64,000 bases of DNA, from positions 6,593,501-6,657,500 of the forward strand of contig NC_092576.1 in the NCBI RefSeq assembly GCF_037975245.1, read 5' to 3'. The stretch is from Apostichopus japonicus. Lineage: Eukaryota > Echinodermata > Holothuroidea > Aspidochirotida > Stichopodidae. Below are positions 1 through 11,410 of the stretch, one piece after another; the first letter of the stretch is position 1, and each line of letters starts with the position of its first letter. The notes under the pieces are model-generated. The model was not told where the DNA came from. It was given only the letters and a program-made list of their open reading frames with translations, and made no database searches. The translations under genes and the position numbers were made by a program.

Positions 1-510
1 TCCTTCTTGGATCATGACCAGTACGTCAAGAAAACAGATTTGCCTAGCTGAGTGATCAATATTTAACTTAATCGAGTCGTGAAATATATTAACATGGTCA
101 AAGAGAGCATTCAGTAGAGAGTACGCACCATGCTCCCATATCATAACAAAAATATCATCAATATAACTATACGTATAGAAAAAGGGGTTTCTGGGGAAAG
201 GCAGCTTAAAAAAACTGTTCTAAGAAATGCATGAATATGTTAGCTAAGATTTCGCCATTCTCGTGCCCATATAGCATTACCTTTAATGCGGAAGTAGTTT
301 TGATTACTAAACGTGAAATTATTGCGTCTCAAGATAAATCTGATCAGTTTGGCAATCTCTATGTGTGAGGCATTGTTGTAGGCCTCTAAGATGTTATCAC
401 AACACGTGATTTATTCGTCACGTGGTATATATTGGTGTACAATGCCGATACATCCATGGTGACGAGAAGGGCGCAATCGGGCAGAGATACTACAGGGATA
501 AAACTGGGTT
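1..510 (-). pseudogene. Penelope-like element reverse transcriptase fragment
   Basis: Read on the minus strand, this stretch encodes broken reverse transcriptase. Near 475-435 it gives the motif LLVTMDVSALYTNI. Near 390-290 it gives a block with RRNNFTFSNQNYFRIKG. Near 180-140 it gives FYTYSYIDDIFVM, which carries the catalytic Asp pair, and near the window edge it gives a block ending in CFLDVLV. The order and wording of these blocks match the RT of Penelope-like retroelements. At least two in-frame stops and one or more frame changes break it, so it is a relic. The end of the element lies outside the window, so no GIY-YIG endonuclease can be checked. The family call is confident; the exact upstream limit is not. 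Confidence 0.72.
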
Positions 511-938
511 AAAAAAAAATACGTAACTTTGCAAAAATTGCGGTATAGGCTCCAGTTTGCGTATGCTACAGTTAGTTAGGATACTAGTTGTTATCCCCCT
601 GCAAGTTGGATATCCATAGGTAATGGAAAACATGCGAACGACGGATCACATGATACAACGCTGTTGTTAGAAATTCATGGAAATTGAGAGGTGTTAATCT
701 CGGAGGTAGAAAAGAAATCACCGATATTCCGCGGATTCGCGGAAAAAGCTCATGCCTGATACTACTTAATCTACAGGCAAGTTTGTTCTACTAACGGTTT
801 TTGAATTTCTATTGAAAGATGATCCTATCCTCACTTGCGATCAGTTTTTTTCGTAAACTCAGAACAAACGATATACTCTCACTGCAATATCAGTAGCAGT
901 CAGTAAATTACACAAAGTAAAGTTATTAGCATAAATGT
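511..938. other. intergenic, no gene seen
   Basis: No convincing coding potential is seen on either strand. It may contain further decayed Penelope-like sequence upstream of the RT fragment and the 3' untranslated region of the adjacent sulfotransferase gene, but nothing specific can be shown. Confidence 0.4.
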
Positions 939-2369
939 TCATAAATTACTCCAGCTAAAATTCATGCCAGTCAATTCTTCAAATCGTCTGTTGTGTGGAC
1001 GATAAAAGTCTCTCAATTTCTGCACGACCTCCTCCGATATCTCTGGTTTGGGAACCGATGGTGGGTACATTAGTGGACAACTGCTATTTATCTCCCGTCT
1101 CGTGGACTTGAAACAATACCGTTTCTTGTCGTTTTCAAAGACGAACATATCTTCTCGAAAGAATCCAGGGACATCTAAAAATTCTTCCGCTTCGCGAATT
1201 ACCTTGAATGGAGTCCTCGATATTTCCTCCTCCTTAACAATAAGGAACTGATCCCTTGAGAAGACCTTTAACCACTTTTCAAAATGGCGGGCATAATTAC
1301 TCGTATCAACAATGACATTCTTAGCATCGACGGAGCCTGTTTTGGTCAAGACAGCTTGGACGAACGCAACTCCTTCTGACTTGGAGGTACATCCCATACA
1401 TTTGTTTCGCCTTTTCTTTCGGAGTTGGACTATTTTTTCGTGTCTCCAGTCCGACAGAGCGCGTTCCACGGGATCACGTACGCAAAGTATAAACTTTGTA
1501 TCTGGTGAGATGTCCTTCGCGATGTTAGTAGGAGCTGTATCCGTTACAAAATATTTCGGTGTCTTTTCGAAGCTTATTTCTGTCGCATTACAAATCGGTA
1601 GGCTGGCTTTGTAATACTTGATACCACGATTGTAATGCTTGTCAAAATAGTGGAGTTCCTTCGCATCGACTGGCACTCTAATCAGAGGATGTTGCTTGAT
1701 GAAATGTTCGAAAGCGTTTGTTCCGCTCTTTTTCACACCTATCCCTAACAGGTTCGGTACCTTCTGCGTATAGCCAAATGATGAGAATATATTCTTGGCT
1801 AAAGGCCATTTATCGCGAGGACTCAGATCTTGAAATTTAAGTTTCCGTTCGTCTTCTAGTCTGGATAGTTTCTCACAAAACGCGCGAGCCTTATCAATTG
1901 GCAATCGATTGAACGTATATTGGAGAATTTTATCGATATCATTCAGGGGTGTTGTTTGACCAAGATATCTGTCTCTGTGCTTACTCGTTTTTGTATAAGC
2001 TTTCTTAGATTGTTTTGGACTGATGCAATTTTCGCGAGTTTCCAGCAGTTTCACTCGAGACAATTCCAACGACTGTCCTTCTTTGGTTTCATGGCTGGAC
2101 GAATTAGTTTCGTTTATGATTTTACTAAGTAATTTGTCTCGAAACTTAACATTTTCCTTTGAACTATTTGCAAGGACGTTAAGTTGATTTGATTCCGCTA
2201 GTGATGACGATTCTTCATCATCATTATTTGATGAGCAACGACAAACACTGCGTAATCGTTCACTCCAAGTTCGATTTTTGGAAAATGAGACAATATAGAT
2301 ATTACTTATCAATAACCCTATGGCAAAACCAAGAATGAGTCCATACATAAACTGCCTGCCTCTCTTCAT
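939..2369 (-). CDS. heparan sulfate glucosamine 3-O-sulfotransferase-like protein
   Basis: This is an intact 476-codon reading frame for a Golgi type II membrane sulfotransferase, which would transfer sulfate from PAPS to a sugar hydroxyl, most likely the 3-OH of glucosamine in heparan sulfate. Residues 7-27 form an N-terminal signal anchor. Residues 30-200 are a long, charged, low-complexity stem. The catalytic domain follows: the 5'-phosphosulfate loop GVKKSGT at 211-217, the ELHYFD motif at 238-243 with the expected catalytic Glu238, EKTPKYF at 268-274, the 3'-phosphate motif VRDPVERALSDW at 297-308, and the C-terminal KLRDFYRPHNRRF at 451-463. Two cysteines at 419 and 431 could form the usual loop disulfide. 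The frame has no intron. The first Met precedes the anchor directly; Met8 is an alternative start. Family membership is clear; the exact substrate preference is inference. Confidence 0.9.
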   Translation of the reverse strand: MKRGRQFMYGLILGFAIGLLISNIYIVSFSKNRTWSERLRSVCRCSSNNDDEESSSLAESNQLNVLANSSKENVKFRDKLLSKIINETNSSSHETKEGQSLELSRVKLLETRENCISPKQSKKAYTKTSKHRDRYLGQTTPLNDIDKILQYTFNRLPIDKARAFCEKLSRLEDERKLKFQDLSPRDKWPLAKNIFSSFGYTQKVPNLLGIGVKKSGTNAFEHFIKQHPLIRVPVDAKELHYFDKHYNRGIKYYKASLPICNATEISFEKTPKYFVTDTAPTNIAKDISPDTKFILCVRDPVERALSDWRHEKIVQLRKKRRNKCMGCTSKSEGVAFVQAVLTKTGSVDAKNVIVDTSNYARHFEKWLKVFSRDQFLIVKEEEISRTPFKVIREAEEFLDVPGFFREDMFVFENDKKRYCFKSTRREINSSCPLMYPPSVPKPEISEEVVQKLRDFYRPHNRRFEELTGMNFSWSNL

Positions 2370-3426
2370 ATTTGGAAATGTCTGTTGTTAGGATCCTATC
2401 AATTCCATACAACGTGTGTTGTCTGCCGAGTGAATGTCCTGTGAGAAGGAAGAAAATGGGGAAAATAAATATGTAATACGGGGCATGCAATATTTAACAC
2501 TGTCAATGGACTATCATATTCAGACATTTTGAGGGATTACTACCAGCGAGTTCATTACCAACGCGAATCGTGTTACACTATAGATATACTGGTGCTATAC
2601 ATATAGGTTTGTGTATGAAGTGACGGATACCGTAGTCTTTTTTTTTTGTATTATTTGTTCGTGCTTAAAAATTTACGTTGAAAGAAAGCTAGGGTCTCGC
2701 GACAATTATGTCATTGTACCCTTTTTTAACGTCTTCGTTTTCCTTATGTACATTACGAATGTGAAAATAAATTGATCTTAATTCAGCATTATCTCTTCTC
2801 CCAAATTGACTCTCTAACCAAGGTTTTATTCCCCGTTTATTAATTAATTAAGTCATAAAAGGAATAACATTATTAAAGGGTTTCTTCTTTGAATTAAACA
2901 TGCCTAATAGTGAGATATAAGGAAACATTGTCCGAGAGACAAACATTTGAAATTATTTCACTTTTATTGATATTCCTCTTTAAAATACAAATATGACTAT
3001 ACGAAAGTAGTTTGGCTGTTATTTCTAACCGTAATTGAGCAAACTGCTTTAGTGACTAGCCCCTGGACTATACTCTTTTACAGTGTTGTAAACATTTATG
3101 ACCCGACGCACATAATGTGACTCGAGTCAATGTCTCAACTAGACCATATTGACTACACTCGTCCTGCAAATAAAGCGACTCGTTACATCACTCTTGCTCT
3201 TTTCTTCTCCTTCTCCATCTCTCTTTGATGACAAGTGATGAGAATAACTCGTTTTGACGCTTTTCGGGGTTAAAGTGCAACAACGTCAGACAACGTGGGA
3301 TCGAGTCTAACGTTAAACATAAATTTTTACCAGTATAATAGGCTATATACGGTAGTGTGCACCGTTCCCAACTTTTGCTAGATGGGTCAATGAGGAAGGT
3401 AAGTGATGGCGGTAAATGACGACTGA
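2370..3426. other. intergenic, 5' side of the sulfotransferase gene
   Basis: AT-rich sequence with no supported coding region. It should hold the promoter and any 5' untranslated exon of the minus-strand sulfotransferase gene, but I could not identify a defined core promoter element. Confidence 0.4.
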
Positions 3427-3942
3427 GGACGTGAATGAGGAAGCATTGTTACAACGTATTGTGGGACGCATATGAGGAAGCAATTGAGGACGTATATTAG
3501 GAAGCATTGTTAAGACGTATTGTAAGACGTATATGAGGAAGCATTGTTAGGACGTATTGTAGGACGTATATTAGAAAGCATTGTTAGGACGTATATTAGA
3601 AGCATTGTTAGGACGTTTTGTAGGACGTATATTAGGGAGCATTGTCAGGACGTATATGGGGAAGCATTGTTAAGAAGAATTGTAGGACGTATATTAGAAA
3701 GCATTGTTAGGACGTATTGAAGGACGTATATGAGGAAGCATTGTTAGGACGTATTGTAGGAAGTATATTAGAAAGCATTGTTAGGACGTATATTAGGAAG
3801 CATTGTTAGGATCTTTTGTGGGACGTATATTAGGAAGCATTATTAGGACGTATATGAGGAAGCAGTGTTGGGACGTATTGTAGGACGTATAGTAGGTAGC
3901 ATTGTTAGGACGTAAGGTATGACGTATATTAGGAAGCATTGT
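3427..3942. repeat. minisatellite, about 25 bp unit with an optional 12 bp extension
   Basis: The phrase GAAGCATTGTTAGGACGTAT recurs about a dozen times with substitutions. Units are about 25 bp, some followed by an extra 12 bp segment GTATTGTAGGAC, giving 25 or 37 bp spacing. It is a decayed higher-order tandem array with no coding potential. Confidence 0.85.
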
Positions 3943-4206
3943 ATTAGATTTTTTGATAGGTTTAGGGTTGCTTGTATGAGTGTTGACTAATATGTGAGGG
4001 TTTCTCCCTAATCATGTAACTTCCAAGTTCGAATGTGTGCATGTTCAGCAGGACCCAAGTCTCGTTGACCACTCGACGACCTCTTTTCTAAGGCAATCCG
4101 TTATACGGTGAAGAATAGCAATTGATTCAATTGTGACATTGTGGCTCATCCGAGACCGTGACATTCCATTTGTGTTGTTGCGTTCCGGGCTACCTTAATT
4201 TTGAAC

Positions 4207-4579
4207 CAATGGCGTCGCTAGACATTTCAATCTTTGGGGCACACATCACTTAATTAGGGGCACACAGTGTTTATTTGTGAATGCCGTCCTGGGGGATGGG
4301 TATAAGGGGAGGGGTGTCCTCTTTGAGAAATGTTTGATTAATTAAGGGTCCTTAGATGCAATCTATTGCTATAGTTTGCAACTTGAAGTAACTTTATGTT
4401 TAAGACTTTTCGGGCTTAGTCTGTCCGATATATATGCTTTTAATTGAGGCAGATAAAGTTTTGTTTGAGATTTTTCTTTAACATTACACATCGCATCTGG
4501 GGGCACCTGGAAGAGGCACGATCTTCTTGGGGAGGGCACGTGCCCCCCCCCCCCAGGTCACCCCTTGGCGAAGCCACTG
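4207..4579. mobile_element. hAT-type MITE with terminal inverted repeats
   Basis: The left end reads CAATGGCGTCGC. The right end, in reverse complement, reads CAGTGGCTTCGCCAAGG. These are imperfect terminal inverted repeats of the CAGTGGCG type usual for hAT elements. The 8 bases outside the left end (TTTTGAAC) and right end (TTCTCAAC) agree at 6 of 8 positions, as expected for an old 8-bp target duplication. There is no coding content, and a poly-C run lies near the right end. Confidence 0.65.
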
Positions 4580-5061
4580 TTCTCAACTAGAACTTATCCG
4601 AATGGTATTTACATGATGTATTGTGTGGATATAGGTGAACCCTTACAGTCATGTTGAACATGTATCAAAAGGCAACGGAAGTACGGCGGATCCATACTTT
4701 TTTTTATTGCGTTATCAAGATCGAATTAATTTCGACATCATAAGCCCGTCATCACATAAGTTGTCCGTACCGACGTTTATCCAACTCGTAGGAATTTTTC
4801 CACAATGTAATTAAAAACTGCTATATCTGCCATATAACCACAGACAGTACTACTGGGGGATGGGGGGTGCAGCTGTTCTGAAATCATCAAGTCGTGTGTT
4901 AAATTATCTGCATGAAGATGATCATGGTCTTCATACTACAGAGTGTTTATGAATGAGCAAAACACAAATCATAATTGATTGTTTACCTATTAGCGACGTC
5001 TACAACATACGATGTGTTTGAAAAGGTCAGTCTGACAATTATCAACGTTATATACATAATA
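4580..5061. other. no gene seen
   Basis: AT-rich sequence without recognised genes or repeats. Confidence 0.35.
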
Positions 5062-5138
5062 GTGTTAACACTGTGTTGACACAGTGTTGACACAGTGTTG
5101 ACACAGTGTTGACACAGTGTTGACACAGTGTTGACATA
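5062..5138. repeat. 11-bp tandem repeat, seven units
   Basis: Exactly seven consecutive 11-mers. The core unit is GTGTTGACACA; the first unit (GTGTTAACACT) and the last (GTGTTGACATA) vary. Each unit is almost self-complementary (GTGT..ACAC), so the array can form repeated small hairpins. Confidence 0.9.
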
Positions 5139-6407
5139 GCTTTATTCAGTCATCTGTCTTCCCATTGTCGTATAACTATATTGATCGTGTCGACCATTGC
5201 TTTTTACAATTCAGAAGGGATACCTCTCAACTCGTTAATCATAATGTGTGTGTGTGTTTCTTTTATGAAACGCATACCGAATCATAACCACTGTATAGTA
5301 TAGGAATACCTTTCTCTGACATTGAAAACGAATTTGTAAAGCTTTATGAGTATTTCATGTAGCGAGTGATTAAAATAACCAACAACAAAAAAATCGTTAA
5401 ATAAAATCAATCATGAAACATCGGGCTAATCCTCACCAAACTCTTTTTTTATTGTGAATTGCAACGAGTGGTCTTTACAATGAGAGTGATACTCTAGTCG
5501 TAAAAGCCGCCTTGCAGATATCATGTGAATTAACTGAGTGGTTTATTCATTGCAAAAACACACAAATCTGTCTAATTGTTAATATGCTGTCACTGGATGA
5601 TCACCGACCGTATTGCAATAGCAAATTTAATGATTACCCTTGAAAAATATCGTTTTATATATATATCCTCAAATTGAAATGTTCATATAAAAGTGTTGTA
5701 TCAGAGGAATGAATAGTAAAATGGGTGAACCTGTTTTGCTCGATCTTTCGTAAAATTTGAAAGGTGTACCAACTTACTTTTCGTACACAATTGGTAATTT
5801 CTCTACTGATTTTCAGTTTTTTTTTCTCTATACAGTGAAGTGAATACGTTGTGCATTGAGTATAAACTTATAACGCGAATGCAAGAAAACGATGCGGGGA
5901 TTTCCAGCAGACAAATGTTTTCTTTGCGGGATTACTGAGTCAGTTTAAGGGAATCCCGCACATTAAAGGGAACGCTGAACTGACGTCAAATTCATACAAA
6001 AGAAAACGTTTACTAACTTACATACAATATAAATTTAAAAAAATGTGGATTGGCAATATTGTTCAAAACATTTCCCGCGAGGCTGATTTATTACAACAAC
6101 CTTCCCGCGCTGGGCCGTGGGTGTCCGTGTGACCCGTATACCCTGAAGTGTGCGAAACTAGCCATTGACATTGCCCTTGTGAGTGGGTTTTACAACCTGC
6201 GTCCTGGGTTACCTGCCGTCTTGCCTCAGTACACAAAACACTTTATATGATCATCGATAAACCAACAGAAGAATCAACATATAATTTTGTTATGTTATAT
6301 TTGTCTCTTTTTATAGTTTCAAAGGAATAGTAGAAAATGAGACGGAATAGTGTATTTTCAAATCCACTATTCCGCTGGAATAGAGGTAAATATTCTAAAT
6401 TTCGACC
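5139..6407. other. intergenic, no gene seen
   Basis: AT-rich sequence between the 11-bp array and the outer edge of the large inverted duplication. No coding region, RNA gene or mobile element end is supported. Confidence 0.35.
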
Positions 6408-6701
6408 CCTGCGTATCCTACTAAGTTGTTTACTATGACGTAAGCAACCGTGCACCTGGCCTTTCGGTCTCCGGAAGACTGGTGACCGCAACTCTGAGGC
6501 GGTGTTCTTTGAAGTAGAACATTCTCGCGCGTAAACTTAAGCCAGTATTCAGACTAGTATAAAAGGAATTGATGGATCGTGCAGCGTGGCACTTTTTGAC
6601 AAAATATCATACAAGACGTCTACGTACGGTACGTTATCATATCATTTTCTATTATCCAAGTTAGTATTTTGCTAATACCACGGCACCTTGTATGAATATT
6701 C

Positions 6702-7708
6702 GTAGATAATGTAAGCCCTCAGAATATTATTGAATACATTTGTGAGTCGAATAAATTGTTAGCAAACTGCGCTATTGTACTGAGAGAGCTTCCGCCGAGT
6801 TCTTTAAGAGTAACGTTATTGACCGATTGTTATCATTTACGTTATTAAGTAGCGCTCTGAACTGCGTGACACTGTAATTAGGAACATTAGTGAAAAGCCT
6901 AGGTCAGCTATCAGAAAGATACATTACTGCCATTTAGTCCATCGATTGGTCCTTAGAATTTTTGCATGGGTTAACGGCATTCCAAACACCGTTAAGTTAA
7001 TTCTGTAGCTTTGAACCTGTTTTCATATTTAGACGCTGCGTTTGGCGTTCCGTTTATCGCCGCGTTATACGTTGCGTTATACGCTGCGTGTGGCGCCGCG
7101 TTGGATGCTGCGTTTTGCGTTGTATTTAGCGCCGCGTTATAAGTTGCGTTCCGCACTGCGTTGGGCGCCACGTTGTACGTTGCGTTATACGCTACGTGTT
7201 GCGCCGCGTTGGGCGCTGCGTTTAGTGCCGTGTTGTACGCTGCGTTTAGACGCAGCGTTGAGGATTTGCGCTAACAGTTACGTTCTGCGTAATGCAAGGA
7301 TAAGTGTAAGAACATTTAACGAACCTAGTGAGGAGACGGAGGTCTGAATAAACGGTACCACTGTGCCACAGCTGGGCACTTGAACATCTTCTCCATTGTC
7401 ATCGTTTTGTCAAGACGCTCTTTCGCCAACCCCAGCTTTAAAGTCTGCCCCACCGCAGACAGGGATGTGACGTTACAATATATTGACGTAAATATAAATG
7501 CATTTTCATTCAACACTTCTTCTCACTTAATATATTCTAAAATACCGTTAAATGTGTTGACGAGAATATTCAAACTTCAGCAAATGTGGTAGGAGAAGAT
7601 GTGAATTTAAGTAGCTTTCTGAAACAAACAGGTAATAATGTATCTTAAAATTGTTGTAAGCAACGTATTTACATTTAATTATCTTCCATTATATTTATTT
7701 CTAAGAGT
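6702..7708. mobile_element. left-arm-only 1 kb insertion of unknown type
   Basis: The right arm reads straight across this position: the sequence after CACCTTGTAT at 6684-6693 continues in the right arm into the equivalent of AACAATCCGCC at 7710-7720. The roughly 1 kb between is therefore an insertion in the left arm or a deletion in the right arm. No clear terminal inverted repeat or target duplication was found. It contains the 12-bp minisatellite. Confidence 0.55.
7035..7250. repeat. 12-bp minisatellite, 18 units, GC-rich
   Basis: Eighteen consecutive 12-mers of the pattern GC[CT]GCGTT[AG][TG][AG]C, for example GCCGCGTTATAC and GCTGCGTGTGGC, without any length change. It is much more GC-rich than its surroundings. 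Because the unit is a multiple of three, it stays open in frame and reads as a 4-residue repeat (RYTL, RVAP, RWAL types). I treat this as a consequence of the repeat and not as a gene. Confidence 0.9.
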
Positions 7709-8105
7709 AAACAATCCGCCTCTTTTTCATTTTGTATAGTTTCGTCAAAAGTTTTCCACAGGAACACGAAGGTGAGAACTGAATACTGTTCAGCTTTGTT
7801 TCATGTTTTTTACTGCTTGTTGACAGGCAATTAATTAATTAATTTTGGAATCCAACATTAATAGTTTGTTCCCCCCCCCCAAAAAAACAACACAAATCCA
7901 GATTGCAAATGCTGCTTACACGGTCTTCTCCTCATGGGCGTCAATCCAGGGGGGTACGGGGGGACACGTCCCCCTCCACATTTCGATGGATGGGGAAACA
8001 ATATCAAATGTCCCCCCCCCCACACATTTGGAAAAAGAGTAATGTCGTGGCTCTATTTGGTTACGGCTTACACATCTTTGGATTCATATCCTCGAATATC
8101 ACTCA

Positions 8106-8486
8106 ATGTTGCTGAATGGAGAATTCCACCCAGATCTCGTGAGTTGGTACCCTGAGCTCTCCAACAATCTTAAGCTTAGTCTGCCTTTATTTCGAGGCCA
8201 GTTCCATTCGTCGTCGGTTGAAGGGTATAGACAAATATTCAAGTTGATGAATCCAGTGGTACGGGCTATGTTTGGTGAAGTCGAAGCTCTCTTGCGGTTG
8301 CTCCTCGTCTCCTCCGCCAGTTCGACGAAAGCCGAGAGATCTTTTAGTGCTTTGAGGCGTTTGAAGACAAGGCTACGGAGCACCATGACTCAACAGAGGC
8401 TGAACCATGTGATCGTGTTCCATATTCACCGCGCAGGGACATCGTTAGAGGAGGTGTGGGTGTGTCTCACCCCCAAGCCATGGTAA
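8106..8486 (+). pseudogene. hAT transposase, C-terminal dimerisation region only
   Basis: An open frame of 126 codons. It covers the end of the catalytic region and the hAT C-terminal dimerisation domain, with the typical block SSASSTKAERSFSALRRLK at about residues 69-87 followed by RLRSTMTQQRLNHV. The BED zinc finger, the first Asp residues of the catalytic triad and the insertion domain are absent. The frame lies just inside the left end of the hAT element, so most of the transposase was lost by internal deletion. The first Met is probably internal to the ancestral protein. Confidence 0.85.
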
Positions 8487-8509
8487 AACTGACGCTAGTT
8501 GGAAAATTG

Positions 8510-8544
8510 GAGTGCGACAGTCGGAATTTCCGACTGTCGCACTC
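8510..8544. other. perfect 17-bp hairpin with one-base centre, followed by CTAG
   Basis: GAGTGCGACAGTCGGAA pairs completely with TTCCGACTGTCGCACTC across one central T. It lies 23 bases after the transposase stop codon. The bases CTAG overlap and follow its end, with T next. It could be a 3' end structure of the hAT transcript, a cruciform, or the terminal hairpin of a Helitron-like element; none can be decided from one copy. Confidence 0.8.
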
Positions 8545-8731
8545 TAGTTTATCTAGGCCTTTTCATGTAAATTTTATTAAAAATTTCGGTCAAAATTGAC
8601 CTTTAACCTGTCATATTTACCACGTTTTCCTTGCCACTTTGGGAAATTGTTTCTCGCGATTCTTATACTCCACCGTACAAAACTTCTTATGATTTTGAAT
8701 GCTACAAAAAAATGCCTAATAGAACTACCGT

Positions 8732-9249
8732 CATAGGCGTAGGAGCCCAATTTGTTTTGTGGGGAGGGGGGGGGGGGGTTGTAACGACTTGCCCGAAAAA
8801 TATAACCAAAATTTTTGATCATGTGCATATCATACAGGCATGCATCGGTTTCTACATCGCATGCAAATAGCATACAATCATTTTCCATCTTATTACCCTT
8901 CCGTATTGGTGATAATTGTTGGGTAATAATAATATCAGTATAACCATTGAAAAACACATTGCAAATTATCAAAAAAGCTATCAGCATATTGCCCGAATTT
9001 AACAAAAATAGTTGGTTGGGGTGGGGGGGGGGCAATACGTTTTTGAAATGAGTGCCAGTGGGTACAAATGTATCGTAACAGAAGTGCAGTCGCGAAAGAT
9101 TGGGTTTTCTGACTGACACTGACCGTATCGTTGACGAGTAGCGGGAGGGTGGGGGGTACAAAGCAGCAGTTGGAATTTTCTGGCTTCAAAACCGATTTTC
9201 AGCCACTACACCCCCCCCCCCCAATCATCAGGCCTTAGCTACGTCCCTG
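8732..9249. mobile_element. nested hAT-type MITE
   Basis: The left end reads CATAGGCGTAGGAGCC and the reverse complement of the right end reads CAGGGACGTAGCTAAGG, an imperfect inverted pair of the hAT kind. Poly-G or poly-C runs lie close to both ends. The right-end sequence recurs inverted at 30968-31080, so it is a dispersed family. No target duplication is visible, so the limits are approximate. Confidence 0.55.
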
Positions 9250-9757
9250 GGTACATGGTGGTTACATAGTACGCTCCGACCAGAATTCACCCGATAACCA
9301 GATGCAAATCCACCTAGCAACCGAGGTAACTTGCTTGAGGACTCCAACGAACAACCACTGATTTATTTTCATGCCTTCATCACTTTAGCCACCACTCACA
9401 TGGGACCTATTCTAAGTCTGACGATACATGCGCATGTGTGAGGTCCTGAAAACATAATAAAAGTTGTTTGTCTTGCTATCCTTGTTTTCAAATTTCATGT
9501 AAATGTATTCTCGTAGACCTAGCAACCTGGTTTAACATGCTGGCGCCAAATTTGCGCTAAGCTCGCTATACGAACTCGGATATGGGCTGTGCCTTATTAG
9601 TTAGTTATTTAAATTATTAATAATGGCGTATGAGGAAATGCACCATTTTGTGGTATGACTCCCAGGACAGAAAGTCGAGAAACTCACATGCAGTCGCGGC
9701 GGATAGCTTCCTTCGCCTATATGTCCGGGGAAATTTTGGGACATCGTTCCTATAGGC

Positions 9758-10116
9758 CAGGGGTGGGCAACCTGCGGGCCACATGCGGCCCGCCAGTGAT
9801 TTTTTTGCGGCCCGTGAGATGTCTCAAGAAAAAGAAAAAATCAATCTATTTTGCATCATCACCAAAAACGTGCTAGCTGCTTAGAATTATCTGCACTTAT
9901 GATCCTGTCAGGTTGGACTATTATCACCATTAATTATCAACAGGACTGTATTGACATTATGGTTTTGTGAATACAGATTAAGTACACACACCTATTGCTT
10001 GAACGTCCTCGGAATCAAAGGTTTGAAATCAGCAGCAGGCCGTTGGTTAGGTGCGGCCCTGTCAATCTTTCACTCCTAAAATCTGGCCCATTCATTCAAA
10101 AGGTTGCCCATCCCTA
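9758..10116. mobile_element. hAT-type MITE with CAGGGGTGGGCAACC ends
   Basis: The left end is CAGGGGTGGGCAACC; the right end in reverse complement is TAGGGATGGGCAACC, 13 of 15 identical. Outside lie CTATAGGC and CAATGGGC, which agree at 6 of 8 positions, as expected for a hAT 8-bp target duplication. Inside, near each end, is GC-rich GGCCC-type sequence. It is nested within the larger hAT element. Confidence 0.8.
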
Positions 10117-10145
10117 CAATGGGCCTATATCTGAGGCCCTGGGGT

Positions 10146-10798
10146 CAGTGGCGTCGTGCCCATTGGGGCCAGGGGGCACAGGCCCCCCACCCCCCCAAAA
10201 AAAATCAAAGGTGTCATAAAATTTTGTCATAATTTAAAAAAAAAGTGTTTTCGAAATCGAAAAGTAGACTAAATATTCATTTGCTCTTTGATGGTCGTTG
10301 CGGATTTTCCACACACCTCAAAGACGACATATCGGGATTAGTAATGCCATTACCTTTGAATATGTTTGTCCTAAACTCGCGTTTGATACAGTCTCAATTA
10401 ACCTGGAAAATAATCACTTCGTTATCGCCCGTTTTACATTAGGTTTCGCTACTTTCACTTTTTCTGCCCATGTTTTCAAACGGCATGGCTTTTTCTTCAC
10501 CCAGTCACCACTTCTCACGGGCATTGGCGGCAAAGGCGGCGGAACCGGGGGGCACATGGGGCACGTGCCCCCACTTTTCCCCAGGTTAAAAATGTGCCCA
10601 TTTTCTACATAAAAATTGAGGTGTCTCAAGTTAGCAAGAGGCCAGGGAACCAGAATGAACATTCGGGAAGGGCCTTTTTCCGGCCATTTGAGGGGTTTGT
10701 AAAACCAAAAATTTTCTACTACGCTCTGCGCCAACCGATGGTGGCGCTCCGCTTAGATAGTCGTGCATACAACTTTGCAACTCCTGGCTACGCCTCTG
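10146..10798. mobile_element. composite of one or two hAT-type MITEs
   Basis: The left end reads CAGTGGCGTCGTGCC and the reverse complement of the right end reads CAGAGGCGTAGCCAGGAG. A second left-end-like segment begins at about 10519 (GCATTGGCGGCAAAGGCGG, followed by GGGGGGCAC). The flanking 8-mers do not match, so this looks like two related elements fused or one inserted in the other. It carries the module at 10711-10761 that recurs at 11411-11462. Confidence 0.5.
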
Positions 10799-11410
10799 AC
10801 TCTTAGTGAATTTCTGTGGGTCAAACTCAAAGCTATTTCGAATGAAACAAATTTGTTAAGATATTAACAAGAACTAAACTCTAATTCGGAAGATTCCTAC
10901 ATTAGCAATTAGCATGATTTCGCCTCATTTTGTCTCAAAAGAAAACTTGTTCCTTGTTTCCCAATTTGCACATTGGATATTGCAGTGCTAGTATGCATAT
11001 TTCCTTGAGAGGGGGGGGGGGGGCGTTGATGGAGTGATGTGTGTACACAAATAAGATTATACAATAAGAGTTGTAAAGGGTACTAAATATAAGGCTGCAT
11101 CAGTCCAATCGAATTGCTGCAAAGTGCCCTTTGATGTCGGTGCCCCCCAGATTAAAAGTGCTTCCGCCGCCCTTGATGGGCGGTGATCATGGATCAGCCA
11201 ACACGAAAATGTTTCGACATCTTAAATGTTGGGCGCTTCTGGGAGACGAGGAATTGGTAAACTTAGGAATAAATGGCGATCACTTCCTTCGAGAATATTT
11301 CCCAAAATAAAAAATTGCCGGAAATTTTTATCAATTTTAGGGGTGTTGCTTTCTGCCATAATGCACGGGAAGTGCAGTTTCCTGCAATCTGAGGGGTCTG
11401 CCAGAAGAAA

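Noticed and set aside
7042-7347. 101-codon open frame with RYTL/RVAP repeats
   Set aside because: It is produced by the 12-bp minisatellite, and the frame has no signal, domain or counterpart in the other arm.
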